Source of the DNA: Roseiarcus sp963813195
GTDB taxonomy: Bacteria > Pseudomonadota > Alphaproteobacteria > Rhizobiales > Beijerinckiaceae
NCBI GenBank assembly: GCA_963813195.1
Contig: CAWEYC010000016.1
Span: 62,001-126,000 of the forward strand
DNA: 64,000 nucleotides
Reading direction: 5' to 3'
The notes under the pieces are model-generated. The model made no database searches, was not told where the DNA came from, and saw nothing but the letters and a program-made list of their open reading frames with translations. Made by a program: the position numbers and the translations under genes. Shown piece by piece: positions 36,297-46,731 of this stretch (positions are counted from its first letter, which is position 1; each line of letters opens with the position of its first letter).

Positions 36297-36747
36297 CGCC
36301 CTTACCTCCCAGATAGAACTCGCGCCGGACTAGGGAGCCGGCCGATGCCTCAGCTTGGCTAAGTCTCGCCAAGTGTTTAGTTTCCTATCTTCGGTTTAGT
36401 CGGATCGAGATGTCAATCGCCGATGGCGTGCAGACGCGTCCAACTGCGCCCACTCGTTTTGCCCTCGCCTAGGCGCCTGGACTCTCGGAACCGCTACAAA
36501 AATAACGCCCCTACGGGAGTCGGGAGGCCGACGTTGGACGTGGGGGCGCGCGTTCGGGCCGCTCACTTATCTCAGGACGGCATGGCGAGGCCGCATTTTC
36601 ATTGCGATCGAGCGCGTCGATCCGGGAGCGATCGCACAAAGAAGAGGCAGATTGGCGTGCGTTGACTTGCTCAATCCCGCCGATTAGGGGTTGCCGCCAA
36701 CAATGTCTCGGTCGCAGCCGAAGCGCCAGGAGAGGGTTCTCATCGCC
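36297..36747. other. Divergent intergenic region between peptide ABC operon and etfBA
   Basis: 451 bp without a convincing gene. It should contain the promoters of two divergent operons. The part next to the ABC operon (36360-36420) is relatively AT-rich. The short open frames here have no recognisable domain, ribosome site or signal peptide. Confidence 0.55.
36662..36690 (+). promoter_or_regulatory. Candidate promoter for etfBA
   Basis: TTGACT at 36662-36667 is a good -35 match. A 17-base spacer leads to TAGGGG at 36685-36690, a poor -10, so the assignment is tentative. It lies about 60 bp before the etfB ATG. Confidence 0.3.
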
Positions 36748-37497
36748 ATGAAAATTCTCGTGCCCGTGAAGCGGGTGGTCGACTACAACGTGAAAATCCG
36801 CATCAAGGCCGACGGTTCGGGAGTCGAACTCGCGAACGTCAAGATGTCGATGAACCCGTTCGACGAAATCGCCGTCGAGGAGGCTCTTCGACAGAAGGAA
36901 GCGGGAAAGGCGAGCGAGGTCGTCGTCGTCTCCGTCGGCCCCGCCCAGGCGGCCGAAACCCTGCGCACCGCGCTCGCGATGGGCGCCGATCGCGGAATTC
37001 TCATCAAGACCGACGGAATCGTCGAGCCCTTGGCGGTCGCTAAATTGCTCAAGGGCGTCGTCGCCGCGGAACAACCGGGCCTGGTGATCTTGGGCAAGCA
37101 GGCGATCGACGACGATTGCAACCAGACCGGCCAGATGCTGGCCGCGCTGACGGGCTGGGGGCAGGGAACCTTCGCCTCGAAAGTCGTCGTCGGCGACGGC
37201 AAGGTCGCGGTGACGCGCGAAGTCGATGGGGGGATGCAGACCGTCGAATTGACGCTTCCTGCGATCGTGACCACCGACCTGCGTCTCAACGAGCCGCGCT
37301 ATGCGTCATTGCCGAACATCATGAAGGCCAAAAAGAAGCCGATCGACGAGAAAGCCCCCGCCGATTTCGGGGTCGACGTGGCGCCGCGCCTGAAGGTCTT
37401 GAAGACGGCGGAGCCGGGCGGCCGGAAGGCCGGCATCAAGGTCAAGACGGTGGCGGAACTCGTCGCCAAATTGCATGACGAAGCGGGAGTGATCTGA
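36748..37497 (+). CDS. etfB: Electron transfer flavoprotein subunit beta
   Basis: 249 aa small ETF subunit, which binds AMP and carries electrons from acyl-CoA dehydrogenases to ETF-quinone oxidoreductase. Conserved N-terminus MKILVPVKRVVDYNVKIR, the recognition-loop region (ATDLRLNEPRYASLPNIMKAKKKP-like, here TTDLRLNEPRY...), and GKQAIDDDCNQTGQM are present. The ATG at 36748 fits the family N-terminus; the frame is open 57 bp earlier. Followed by etfA after 2 bp. Confidence 0.95.
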   Translation: MKILVPVKRVVDYNVKIRIKADGSGVELANVKMSMNPFDEIAVEEALRQKEAGKASEVVVVSVGPAQAAETLRTALAMGADRGILIKTDGIVEPLAVAKLLKGVVAAEQPGLVILGKQAIDDDCNQTGQMLAALTGWGQGTFASKVVVGDGKVAVTREVDGGMQTVELTLPAIVTTDLRLNEPRYASLPNIMKAKKKPIDEKAPADFGVDVAPRLKVLKTAEPGGRKAGIKVKTVAELVAKLHDEAGVI

Positions 37498-37499
37498 TC

Positions 37500-38444
37500 A
37501 TGGCGACCCTTCTCCTGGCCGAGGTCGCGAACGGCCATTTGAGCGATCTGACGGCGCGGGCGCTCACCGCGGCTACGCAACTCGGCGCTCCCGTCGATAT
37601 TCTCGTCGCGGGCGCAAACGTCGCGGCGGCGGCGTCTCAGGCGGCCAAGCTCGCCGGCGTCGCGCGCGTGCGGGTCGCCGATCATCCGCTCTACGAACAT
37701 GGGCTGGCCGAGCCGCTCGCCGCGTTGCTCGTCGCCCTGGCGCCGGACTACACGGCGATCCTCGCGGGATCGAGCCCCTTCTCCAAGAACGTCCTGCCCC
37801 GCGCGGCGGCGCTGCTCGACGTCATGCAGATCTCCGACATCACCAAGGTGGACGGCCCCAAGACGTTCGAGCGGCCGATTTACGCCGGCAACGCGATCCA
37901 GACGGTCGAGACCAGCGACGCGAAGGTCATAGCGACCGTTCGGACCGCCTCGTTCGCCGCGACGGGCGAGGGGGGCTCGGCTCCGGTCGAGCTGGCCGTC
38001 GCCGCGTCCGATCCGGGCGTCTCGACGTTCGCCGGCGAGGCGCTCGCCAGGTCGGATCGGCCGGAATTGACCTCCGCCAAGATCATCATCTCCGGCGGAC
38101 GCGCGATGCAGAAGGCGGAGAATTTCAAGACCTACATCGAGCCGGTCGCCGACAAGCTCGGCGCGGCGATGGGCGCCTCACGCGCGGCGGTCGACGCGGG
38201 CTACGCCCCCAACGACTGGCAGGTGGGGCAGACCGGCAAGGTCGTCGCCCCGGATCTCTATATCGCGGTCGGCATTTCCGGCGCGATCCAGCACCTGGCG
38301 GGCATGAAGGATTCCAAGGTCATCGTCGCCATCAACAAGGACGAGGAAGCGCCAATTTTCCAGGTCGCCGACTACGGCCTGGTCGCCGATCTCTATACGG
38401 CCCTCCCCGAACTCGCGCAGGAACTGACCAAGATCGGTCGGTGA
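37500..38444 (+). CDS. etfA: Electron transfer flavoprotein subunit alpha
   Basis: 314 aa FAD-binding ETF subunit. The C-terminal FAD domain shows GAAMGASRAAVDAGYAPNDWQVGQTGK and YIAVGISGAIQHLAGMKDS, the hallmark segments. It makes the functional heterodimer with EtfB and feeds electrons from fatty-acid and branched-chain amino-acid oxidation to the respiratory chain. Directly co-transcribed with etfB. Confidence 0.95.
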   Translation: MATLLLAEVANGHLSDLTARALTAATQLGAPVDILVAGANVAAAASQAAKLAGVARVRVADHPLYEHGLAEPLAALLVALAPDYTAILAGSSPFSKNVLPRAAALLDVMQISDITKVDGPKTFERPIYAGNAIQTVETSDAKVIATVRTASFAATGEGGSAPVELAVAASDPGVSTFAGEALARSDRPELTSAKIIISGGRAMQKAENFKTYIEPVADKLGAAMGASRAAVDAGYAPNDWQVGQTGKVVAPDLYIAVGISGAIQHLAGMKDSKVIVAINKDEEAPIFQVADYGLVADLYTALPELAQELTKIGR

Positions 38445-38540
38445 CGATCCGCGGCAGGTTCCGCTCCGCGCTGGACCTGTCGCATCGCTGGTTTATGATT
38501 GCGCGCACTGGCGCGGGCTTTGTCGCTTTGGGATGACACA

Positions 38541-39422
38541 ATGGCACTCTCGATCAACAAAGTCGGTGTGATCGGCGCGGGACAGATGGGCTCCGGGATC
38601 GCGTTGGTCTGCGCGCAGGCCGGCATGGGCGTCCTCCTCAACGATGTCGCGGAAGAGCGCGTCAAAGCGGCGTTGGCGACGATCAACGGCTTTTTGTCGC
38701 GCCAGGTCGCGAAGGGGCAAGTCGACGAGGCTGGCCGGCAGGCCGTGCTCGAAAGGATCGGCGTCGCCGCCGGCTATGACGAGCTCGCCGACTGCGATCT
38801 GGTCGTCGAGGCCGCCTCCGAAAACGAGGACGTCAAACGAAAGATCTTCACCAATCTCCGGTCGTTTCTCAAGCCCGACACGATCGTCGCCTCGAATACC
38901 TCGTCAATTTCGATCACTCGGTTAGCTTCCGTCACCGCCAACCCCGAGCGCTTTATCGGCATTCATTTCATGAATCCGGTCGCGCGTATGCAACTGGTCG
39001 AGTTGATCCGCGGCATCGCAACCAAGGACGACACTTTCGACGCCGCCAAGGCGTTCGTCGCGCGGCTCGGCAAGACCGCGACGATGTCCGAGGATTTCCC
39101 CGCTTTCATCGTCAACCGCATTTTACTGCCGATGATCAACGAAGCGATCTATACGCTCTACGAGGGCGTCGGCTCCGTCGAGTTGATCGACACCGCGATG
39201 CGGCTCGGCGCCAACCACCCCATGGGGCCGCTGCAACTCGCCGACTTCATCGGCCTCGACACCTGCCTGTCGGTGATGCAGGTGCTGCACGAAGGCCTCG
39301 CCGATTCCAAGTATCGGCCGTGCCCGCTGCTGGTGAAATACGTCGAGGCGGGCTGGCTCGGGCGCAAGACGCAGCGCGGGTTCTACGATTACCGCGGCGA
39401 ACATCCGGTGCCGACGCGCTGA
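38541..39422 (+). CDS. hbdA: 3-hydroxybutyryl-CoA dehydrogenase
   Basis: 293 aa NAD(P)-dependent dehydrogenase interconverting 3-hydroxyacyl-CoA and acetoacetyl-CoA. Rossmann motif GVIGAGQMGSGIAL at residues 8-21, catalytic His in FIGIHFMNPV, Glu in VELIRG and the C-terminal domain segment NHPMGPLQLADFIGLD are intact. The etfBA-hbd order is common in alphaproteobacteria and fits short-chain acyl-CoA oxidation or polyhydroxybutyrate turnover. ATG at 38541 chosen from the family N-terminus. Confidence 0.94.
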   Translation: MALSINKVGVIGAGQMGSGIALVCAQAGMGVLLNDVAEERVKAALATINGFLSRQVAKGQVDEAGRQAVLERIGVAAGYDELADCDLVVEAASENEDVKRKIFTNLRSFLKPDTIVASNTSSISITRLASVTANPERFIGIHFMNPVARMQLVELIRGIATKDDTFDAAKAFVARLGKTATMSEDFPAFIVNRILLPMINEAIYTLYEGVGSVELIDTAMRLGANHPMGPLQLADFIGLDTCLSVMQVLHEGLADSKYRPCPLLVKYVEAGWLGRKTQRGFYDYRGEHPVPTR

Positions 39423-39433
39423 GCGCGTCAGCG

Positions 39434-40129
39434 TCACCCGCCGTCCCGGTTTCGCGCCGCCAAATCCGGCCTTCGCTCGCTGGTGATCCGCGCCGCCTCG
39501 TCCCGCCGCCATTTCTCGATCGCCTTGTGATCGCCCGACAGCAACACGTCGGGAATGGCGCGCCCCTCCCATTCGCGCGGGCGGGTGTAATGCGGATATT
39601 CGAGCAGACCGGTCTCGAAGCTCTCCTGATCGCCTGACGCCGTTTTGCCCATCACGCCGGGAATCAGCCGCACGCAGGCGTCGAGCACTGCGAGCGCGGC
39701 GACCTCGCCGCCCGACAGCACGTAATCGCCGATCGAGACTTCGATCAGCCCGCGCGCGGCGACGATGCGTTCGTCGACGCCCTCGAAGCGGGGACAGACG
39801 ACGACGAGGCCCGGCCCCGCCGCCCACTCGCGCGCGCGGCTTTGCGTGAACGGCGCGCCACGCGGGCTCATGATCAGGCGCGGGCGCGGATCGTCGGGCG
39901 CGAGCGCGCAATCCAAGCTCGCCGCAAGCACGTCGGCGCGCATCACCATGCCCGGGCCGCCCCCGGCGGGCGTGTCGTCGACGGCGCGATGGCGGCCCAG
40001 TCCGTGCTCGCGAATGTCGCGGGCGTCGAACGACCATAAGCCGCGTGCGAGCGCGTCTCCGGCCAGGCTCTGGCCGAGGGGCCCGGGAAACATTTGCGGG
40101 AAGAGCGTGAGAATCGTGGCTGCGAACAT
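39434..40129 (-). CDS. trmD: tRNA (guanine37-N1)-methyltransferase
   Basis: 231 aa SPOUT enzyme that methylates G37 of tRNAs and prevents frameshifting. Conserved segments: FPQMFPGPLGQSL, DDTPAGGGPGMVMR, CPRFEGVDER and SIGDYVLSGGE. The open frame runs upstream into a repeat element (40158-40367), but the ATG at 40129 is the family start. Convergent with hbdA, 11 bp apart. It is not next to rpsP, rimM or rplS within the window. Confidence 0.95.
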   Translation of the reverse strand: MFAATILTLFPQMFPGPLGQSLAGDALARGLWSFDARDIREHGLGRHRAVDDTPAGGGPGMVMRADVLAASLDCALAPDDPRPRLIMSPRGAPFTQSRAREWAAGPGLVVVCPRFEGVDERIVAARGLIEVSIGDYVLSGGEVAALAVLDACVRLIPGVMGKTASGDQESFETGLLEYPHYTRPREWEGRAIPDVLLSGDHKAIEKWRRDEAARITSERRPDLAARNRDGG

Positions 40130-40157
40130 CGGTTTGCCCCCGGGGATCCGACCCCGC

Positions 40158-40367
40158 CGTCTTCGCGAGCGAAGCGTGGCGATCCAGACTAAGCCGCCGC
40201 CGCAATCCCAAAGCTCGCCATGACGGCTGGCTTGATTCGACCTGAAAACAACGCGCGCTAGGGTCGAAGCGGACCCGGCCGTCATCGGGAGCGAAGCGTG
40301 GCGATCCAGACTGAGCGACCGCCGCAAACCCTAAGTCTGGATGGCTTCGCTGTCGCTCGCGATGACG
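40158..40367. repeat. Interspersed palindromic repeat, two copies upstream of trmD
   Basis: The 33-base core at 40158-40190 recurs at 40280-40312 with few changes (GAGCGAAGCGTGGCGATCCA shared). In the second copy the core has an inverted partner at 40333-40367, giving an imperfect long stem with the CGTCATCG...CGATGACG ends. This resembles the widespread bacterial repeat built from CGTCAT, GAGCGAAGC and ATCCAG. It is non-coding, although it lengthens open frames here. Confidence 0.8.
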
Positions 40368-40409
40368 TCAGAGGGCGCCTCAGTAAATGTCGCCGCGGCC
40401 CGAGCGCCG

Positions 40410-41054
<645 letters not shown>

Positions 41055-41072
41055 GGGTTCGCTCTCCTAAGC

Positions 41073-41780
41073 TCAGGCGGCGACGCGCGGGCGCGTCGTG
41101 CGTTTCTCGATTCGCTTCTCGCCGGCCGGAACGTGGACGATCCGCTTGACGAAGATTCCCGGAGTCATGATGCGGTCGGGTTCGATCTCGCCGGGTTGGA
41201 CCAGATGCTCCACTTCGACGATCGTGACCTTGGCGGCGGTCGCCATGTTCGGATTGAAATTGCGCGCCGTCTTGCGATAGACGAGGTTGCCTTCGGTATC
41301 GCCTTTCCAGGCGTGCACCAGCGCGATGTCGGCGAAAATGCCGCGCTCCATCACGTAGTCCTCGCCGTCGAAGTTGCGCACTTCCTTGCCCTCGGCGACC
41401 ACCGTGCCGACGCCGGTGCGGGTGAAGAACGCCGGAATCCCCGCGCCGCCGGCGCGGATGCGCTCGGCCAGCGTGCCCTGCGGATTGAATTCAAGCTCCA
41501 GTTCGCCGGAGAGATAGAGCTCGGCGAACAGCTTGTTCTCGCCGACATAGGACGAAATCATCTTCGCGATCTGCCGCGTTTCGAGCAACAGGCCGAGCCC
41601 CGCCCCGTCGATGCCGGCGTTGTTGGAGACGAACGTCAAACCCTTGGCGCCGCTCTTGCGGACCGCGGCGATCAGGGCGTCGGGCGAGCCGCACAAGCCG
41701 AAGCCGCCGGACATCAGCGTCATCCCGTCTTTGATGACGCCGGCTAGGGCGTCGTCTGCGTTGGCGAAGACTTTTTTCAT
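41073..41780 (-). CDS. 3-oxoacid CoA-transferase subunit A
   Basis: 235 aa alpha subunit. MSGGFGLCGSPDALI near residues 21-35 is the family CoA-binding segment; FVSNNAGIDGAGLGLLL and EVRNFDGEDYVMERGI follow. It forms a heteromer with subunit B, encoded 18 bp downstream. Both subunits are full length. Confidence 0.93.
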   Translation of the reverse strand: MKKVFANADDALAGVIKDGMTLMSGGFGLCGSPDALIAAVRKSGAKGLTFVSNNAGIDGAGLGLLLETRQIAKMISSYVGENKLFAELYLSGELELEFNPQGTLAERIRAGGAGIPAFFTRTGVGTVVAEGKEVRNFDGEDYVMERGIFADIALVHAWKGDTEGNLVYRKTARNFNPNMATAAKVTIVEVEHLVQPGEIEPDRIMTPGIFVKRIVHVPAGEKRIEKRTTRPRVAA

Positions 41781-41851
41781 CGTGGCTCCCCTCGAGGACG
41801 CAATTACCTAGCCGCCGGGCGCGATCGCGGCAAGACCAGCACGGGAAGGAA

Positions 41852-43942
41852 TTACGCCGCCGCGCCGCCGCCCTCGCGGTACCACACCCACACCAGCACG
41901 CCGAGCAGCAGGGCGAGGCCGAAAAAACCGGCGGCGAGCGGCATCTGGGCGACGCCGACGAGCGCGCTCGCTCCCGTGCGCTTGATGCCGATGTAATCGG
42001 CCCCGGCGTAGCTCGGCGATTCGTGCATGCTGACGAGCCTCGGAATCTCGATGGGATCGTCGGCCTTTTGGGCGAGGCGGCGTACGCTTCCGCCGCTCGC
42101 CTCGGCGAGTGGGCGTAGCTTCTCGAGCGTCGAGACGACCTCCTGGAATTCGACCGGATTCTCCGGGCCGACGACCGCGAGCGCGACATGCTCGCCATCA
42201 GCGGCGCGGTAGAGCCCGTCCTGGTCGACCGTCAGGGTCGCGCGGGAAAGGCCGGGAGCGACGCTCACCAGTTGGACGCTCGTCGTCTTGCCGTCCGGCC
42301 CGGTGACGCTTGCGGTGGGAACCTCGCCCTTGACGCTTTGGCGCTCGATCGTCAGCTCGTGCCCCTTGGCGCGGGCGCGCAGGGCCTCCTCCTCGAGCTC
42401 CGGCTCCTTCATCAGCCAATGGGCGAGCCGGCGCAGCAGTGCGAGGTGCGGGCCGCCGCCGTCGAAGCCGCGCGCCCACAGCCACATCTGGTCGCTGAGC
42501 AGCAGCGCCACGCGGCCCTTGTCGACGCGGGAGAGGACGAGCAGCGGCGACTTTTCCGCGCCCTGCAACACGGCGGAGCCGTTCGTGACCTCCCCGCCGA
42601 TCTGGCGGAACCAGCGGCCCCAAGCGGGCGGCGACACGTCGCTCCCCGGCAGGCCGCGCGTCACCGGATGTTTGGCGCCGTCAGGAGTAACTTCGGCGCG
42701 AAACACTTCGTCGAATTCCTCGCCGGTTGGGCGGGCGGGCGAAATTTCGCCGAGCGGCGTGGCGTAGAGACCTTCCGGCGTGGCGAAGGCCGGCCCTTCC
42801 GCCATCAACAGCGCTCCGCCGTCGCGGACATATTTGACGATGTTGTCGAGATAGAAGCGCGGCAGGATCGCCTGGCTGGAATAACGGTCGAAGATGATGA
42901 GATCGAAATCCTTGATCTTGCGTCCGAAAAGGTCCGCCACCGGGAAGGCGATCAGCGATAGTTCGTTGATCGGCGTCCCGTCGGTCGCCTTTTCCGGCGG
43001 CCGCAGAATCGTGAAATGCACGAGATCGACATTGGCGTCGGACTTGAGCAGGTTGCGCCACATGCGCTCGCCCTGGTGCGGCTCGCCCGACACCAGCAGC
43101 ACACGCAGTTTGTCGCGCACGCCCTCGATGGTGACGACCGCCTTGCCGTTGCGCGTCGTCAATTCATCCTTGATCGGCGCGACATCGAGCTCGATCACAT
43201 TGGGGCCGGCGTGGTCGACCGGAACCTTGATCGGCAGTGTCTGGCCCACCTCGGCGGCCAGCGTCGCGATCGTCTCGCCGTCGCGGCGAACGGTCAGCGT
43301 CGCCGGCTCATTGTTGTTCGAGGTGTCGAGGACGCGGGCGACGATCGTCTGATCCTTGCCGACGATGCCGAAGCGCGGCGCCTCGACGAGCTCGATGCGG
43401 CGATTGCGCTCGCCTTCGTGGCCGGTGACCAGCACATGCACCGGTGCGTCGAAGCCGAGCGCATCGAGGGAAGAGGGAATATCGTGGGCGACGCCGTCGG
43501 TGACGAGGATCGCCGCGCCGACGCGCTCGGGCGGCGTGTCGCTCAGCGCGGAACGCAGCGCCGCGAACAGTTGCGTTCCCTGATTGTTGGGATCGCTCCG
43601 GCTGGTCTCCACGACCCGAGTCTCGACATTGTCGAGGCCAGCGAGGCGCTTTTCCAGTTCGGCGCGCGCTTCAGCCGTCTGGCGCGGCCGTTCGCCGATC
43701 CGGTTGGCCGCGGATTGATCGATGACGACGGCCACGACGTCCTTGAGCGGGCGCCGATCCTCGCGCACCAGCGAGGGATCGAGCAGCGCCACTCCCAGTA
43801 GCGCCAAGGCGAGCGCGCGCAGGACCGCACTGCCAGGGCGCCGCCAGGCTGTCAACGCGATGAGCGCGACCGCGAGCCCGGCCAGAACCTCCAGGACGGG
43901 GACCGGCAGCAGCGGCGCGAAAGCGATCGACCACGCGTTCAA
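41852..43942 (-). CDS. Membrane protein with glutamine-amidotransferase-like fold in MoxR operon
   Basis: 696 aa, function unknown. Two N-terminal membrane helices (about residues 10-55), then a large periplasmic part with a vWA-like stretch (VVAVVIDQSAANRIGE) and a class I glutamine-amidotransferase-like fold (DLIIFDRYSSQAILPRFYLD, then DGGALLMAEGPAF), and a final helix near 665-690. The start is a TTG at 43942 that overlaps the stop of the DUF4159 gene; the frame is open upstream but out of family register. Last gene of the MoxR-DUF58-DUF4159 operon; such proteins are thought to act in envelope quality control. Confidence 0.85.
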   Translation of the reverse strand: MNAWSIAFAPLLPVPVLEVLAGLAVALIALTAWRRPGSAVLRALALALLGVALLDPSLVREDRRPLKDVVAVVIDQSAANRIGERPRQTAEARAELEKRLAGLDNVETRVVETSRSDPNNQGTQLFAALRSALSDTPPERVGAAILVTDGVAHDIPSSLDALGFDAPVHVLVTGHEGERNRRIELVEAPRFGIVGKDQTIVARVLDTSNNNEPATLTVRRDGETIATLAAEVGQTLPIKVPVDHAGPNVIELDVAPIKDELTTRNGKAVVTIEGVRDKLRVLLVSGEPHQGERMWRNLLKSDANVDLVHFTILRPPEKATDGTPINELSLIAFPVADLFGRKIKDFDLIIFDRYSSQAILPRFYLDNIVKYVRDGGALLMAEGPAFATPEGLYATPLGEISPARPTGEEFDEVFRAEVTPDGAKHPVTRGLPGSDVSPPAWGRWFRQIGGEVTNGSAVLQGAEKSPLLVLSRVDKGRVALLLSDQMWLWARGFDGGGPHLALLRRLAHWLMKEPELEEEALRARAKGHELTIERQSVKGEVPTASVTGPDGKTTSVQLVSVAPGLSRATLTVDQDGLYRAADGEHVALAVVGPENPVEFQEVVSTLEKLRPLAEASGGSVRRLAQKADDPIEIPRLVSMHESPSYAGADYIGIKRTGASALVGVAQMPLAAGFFGLALLLGVLVWVWYREGGGAAA

Positions 43943-46731
43943 TGCGAGAGCCTTTCCAGGAGATCCTTGGCGTGGACCTGGTCGGCCTTGTAATTGCCGG
44001 TCAGTGTGTACATCACGAGATTGACGCCGCCGCGCAACGCCATTTCGCGCTGGCGCGCTCCCCCGGGAACGAGCGGGTAGAGCGGCTGGCCGTTCGCGTC
44101 GACCGCCCAGGCCGCGGCGAGGTCGTTGGAGGTGATGACAATGGGGGAGACGCTGTCGCCGGCGCGCGCGGGGCGCGGCGCCCGATCGTTCGGGTCCGGC
44201 GGCGGCAACGCCTCGATCCAGGTCACGCCGCTGTCGGTGCGGCCGACGAAGCGATCGATGAGATAGAACGTCTTGGTGACGACGTGGTCGCGCGGGACCG
44301 GTTCGAGTTCGGGAACGTCGACGCCGGCGAGCAGGGTTTGCAACCACGCGCCTTCCGGCGTCGGTGGGCCGCCTGGGCGCGCGGTCAGGGCGTCCCGCGT
44401 GTCGAATACGACCGTGCCGCCATTCTTCATGAAGGCGGCGATGCGCGCTACGGCCTTGGCCGAGGGCTGCGGCCTTCCCGCGACGACCGGCCAGTAGATC
44501 AGGGGATAGAAGCTCAATTCGTCGCGGGCGGGATCGAGCGCGACCGGCTCCGCGACTTCAGCCGAAGTGCGCTGGTCGAGCACTCGGCCGAGGTTTTCCA
44601 GTCCGAGGCGCGAGGTCTCGTCGACCGTGGCGTCGCCGGTCGCGATATAGGCGAGATGGGTGGCCCGGGCCGCCTGAGCGTCGCGATCCGAGAGCGGCGC
44701 TTCCTCCGCCGACGCCCGCGGGGCGTAGATCGCGGCGCCGGCGAGCGCGCCCGCCAGAAGCATCGCGGTCGCTGCGGGGCGGGCGAAGCGTGGCGTGCGG
44801 CCGAGCCAGAGGCTGGCGAGACCGTCGATGAGGAAACCGATGAACGCCGCGAGGAGCAGCCATGGCCTCAGATCGAGCGCCGCCGCGGCGTCGAGCCCCC
44901 CGGAAGCGACCGAGAGGCTTGCGTAATCCGCCGGCGCCAGGGTCTCGCCCGGCGTCATCGCATTGACCGCTTCGAGCGACTCGGACGCTCCATAGAATCC
45001 CGGCGGGTGCGTGGCGTCTCCCGAACCGGTGAAATCATCGCCGATCGGCACGGCGCTGGCCGGCGGGGCGCCGAGAACGCCGAAGCCGTCGAGACTCCGG
45101 TACGGCGCGCGGGTCGCTTGCGTGTCCGGCTTGGCGGCGGCGTCCGCGTCGGCCGGCGCGGCGCCGGCGCGCGCCACGACGCGCCGAAGCATCTCGACGA
45201 AGAGCCCCGAGATCGGCAGGTTCGACCACGTGGTGTCCGCCGTGACGTGGAAAAGCACGATGAGCCCCTTGCCCCGCCTTGCGGCCGTCACCAGCGGCGT
45301 GCCGTCGGCAAGGCGCGCCCAGGTCTTGCCGGCGAGGCCCGGTTCCGGCTCGGCGAGAACTTGGCGCGAGACCGTCACTTCATCCGGCGCCGCGAGCCCG
45401 AGGAACGGACTGTCCTTGTCGAAGGGCGCGATGTGCTTGGGCGTCTCCCACGAGAGCGCGCCGCCGAGCGTGCGCCCGCCCCGTCTCAGGGCGGTCGGCG
45501 TCAGATCGTCGTCGCCAGCGGCGAGGCGCGTGCCGGCGAAACGCAAGAGCAGGCCGCCCGACTCGACGAAGTCGATGAGCTTGTTGCGCGCGGGGCCGGG
45601 TGGCACGCTCATGTCGGCGAGCACCAGCACCGACGGCTTTTCAGCGAGCAGCGATAGGATCGGATCGCTCGACGCATCATGCCATTCGCGAATTTCCGCG
45701 AAAGGCGCCAGCGCGCGCCGGATGTAATAAGTTGGCGACAGCAGCGGCTGCGCGACGTCGGCGCTCGCGCCCGACAGGATCGCGACCCGCCGTCGCCGCG
45801 AGCGTTCGTCGACGAGCCAGACCGCGCCCGCCGAATTCTCGTCCGCCACGACGACGCGAGAGACCTCATTTCGCAGTTCGACCGGCAGATCGAAAGTCGC
45901 GTCGGCCGCTCTTGTCGCGCCGAAGTCGAACGGCGCCTCGCCGATCGAGCGGCCTTGAGCGTCGAGCGCGCGCACCAACCCGGTCTTTCGCGCATTCGCG
46001 CCGGCGCGGGTCAGATGGGCCGCCAGCGCCCCGGCGAGATTGTCGGCGCCGGCGATGCCGACAGGCGACGTGCGATTGGTGACGACGGAGACCGCGTGGC
46101 CGTGAGCCGCCGCCGCCAGGCTGCGCGCGAAGTCGCTGGCGCCGCCGAGATCGACGCCGTCGGCGATCCAGACGATCTCCGCTCGTGGGTTTGCGCTCAG
46201 AAACCGGGTGATCGCCGGCAGCGTGGCGGCGCGCGACGGCGCGTAGGGAACCGGCGCCAGAGCGCGCAGTTTTTCTTCGATGCGCGGGCCGTCGAGCGCC
46301 GCGACCTCGCGCCCTCCTTCGGAAATCGGCAGTACGGCGGCCAACCGGCCGGCGCGCGTCGCGCTCCGCAGCACGTCGTGGGCGTAGGCGACGCGGCGCT
46401 CCCAGGCCGGCGCTGCCGGCCAGCCGTCGTCGATCACCAGGAGCAGCGGGCCGGCGCCGCCGCCGGCCGCGGAAAGGTTCCAGATCGGACCGGCCATCGC
46501 CAGGATGACAAAAGCGGCGATGGCGATCCGCAGCGCCAGCAGCGGCCACGGCGTCTTGGCCGGCGTCGCGTCCTTGGGATCGAGGCCGAGCAGCAGCCGC
46601 AGCGGCGGGAACACGGCCTGGCGCGGCCGCGGCGGCGTGACCTTGAGAAAGAGATAGAGCGCCGCCAGGAGGGCGAGGGCAGCCAGAACCGTCGGCGCGG
46701 CGAAGGCGAGCGGCAGACCGAGCATCGTCAT
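43939..46731 (-). CDS. Large membrane protein with N-terminal BatA-like and C-terminal DUF4159 domains
   Basis: 930 aa. N-terminal helices at residues 8-29 and 64-85 flank the BatA-like PPRPRQAVFPPLRLLLG segment. A vWA-like region follows (LLLVIDDGWPAAPAWERR), further helices lie near 640-690, and the C-terminal DUF4159 domain spans about residues 715-930 (LSFYPLIYWPVVAG, GGTVVFDTRD, RDHVVTKTFYL). Its ATG overlaps the DUF58 gene stop. Function is unknown; MoxR-linked vWA/BatA proteins are associated with assembly or protection of envelope proteins. One of the largest proteins in the window. Confidence 0.87.
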   Translation of the reverse strand: MTMLGLPLAFAAPTVLAALALLAALYLFLKVTPPRPRQAVFPPLRLLLGLDPKDATPAKTPWPLLALRIAIAAFVILAMAGPIWNLSAAGGGAGPLLLVIDDGWPAAPAWERRVAYAHDVLRSATRAGRLAAVLPISEGGREVAALDGPRIEEKLRALAPVPYAPSRAATLPAITRFLSANPRAEIVWIADGVDLGGASDFARSLAAAAHGHAVSVVTNRTSPVGIAGADNLAGALAAHLTRAGANARKTGLVRALDAQGRSIGEAPFDFGATRAADATFDLPVELRNEVSRVVVADENSAGAVWLVDERSRRRRVAILSGASADVAQPLLSPTYYIRRALAPFAEIREWHDASSDPILSLLAEKPSVLVLADMSVPPGPARNKLIDFVESGGLLLRFAGTRLAAGDDDLTPTALRRGGRTLGGALSWETPKHIAPFDKDSPFLGLAAPDEVTVSRQVLAEPEPGLAGKTWARLADGTPLVTAARRGKGLIVLFHVTADTTWSNLPISGLFVEMLRRVVARAGAAPADADAAAKPDTQATRAPYRSLDGFGVLGAPPASAVPIGDDFTGSGDATHPPGFYGASESLEAVNAMTPGETLAPADYASLSVASGGLDAAAALDLRPWLLLAAFIGFLIDGLASLWLGRTPRFARPAATAMLLAGALAGAAIYAPRASAEEAPLSDRDAQAARATHLAYIATGDATVDETSRLGLENLGRVLDQRTSAEVAEPVALDPARDELSFYPLIYWPVVAGRPQPSAKAVARIAAFMKNGGTVVFDTRDALTARPGGPPTPEGAWLQTLLAGVDVPELEPVPRDHVVTKTFYLIDRFVGRTDSGVTWIEALPPPDPNDRAPRPARAGDSVSPIVITSNDLAAAWAVDANGQPLYPLVPGGARQREMALRGGVNLVMYTLTGNYKADQVHAKDLLERLSH

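Noticed and set aside
36423..36665. 80-codon open frame between the peptide ABC operon and etfB
   Set aside because: Basic, low-complexity sequence without ribosome site or homology that I recognise.
43943..44347. N-terminal extension of the amidotransferase-like gene by 135 codons
   Set aside because: It reads Arg-rich nonsense antiphase to the DUF4159 gene; the TTG at 43942 leads straight into the membrane helix.
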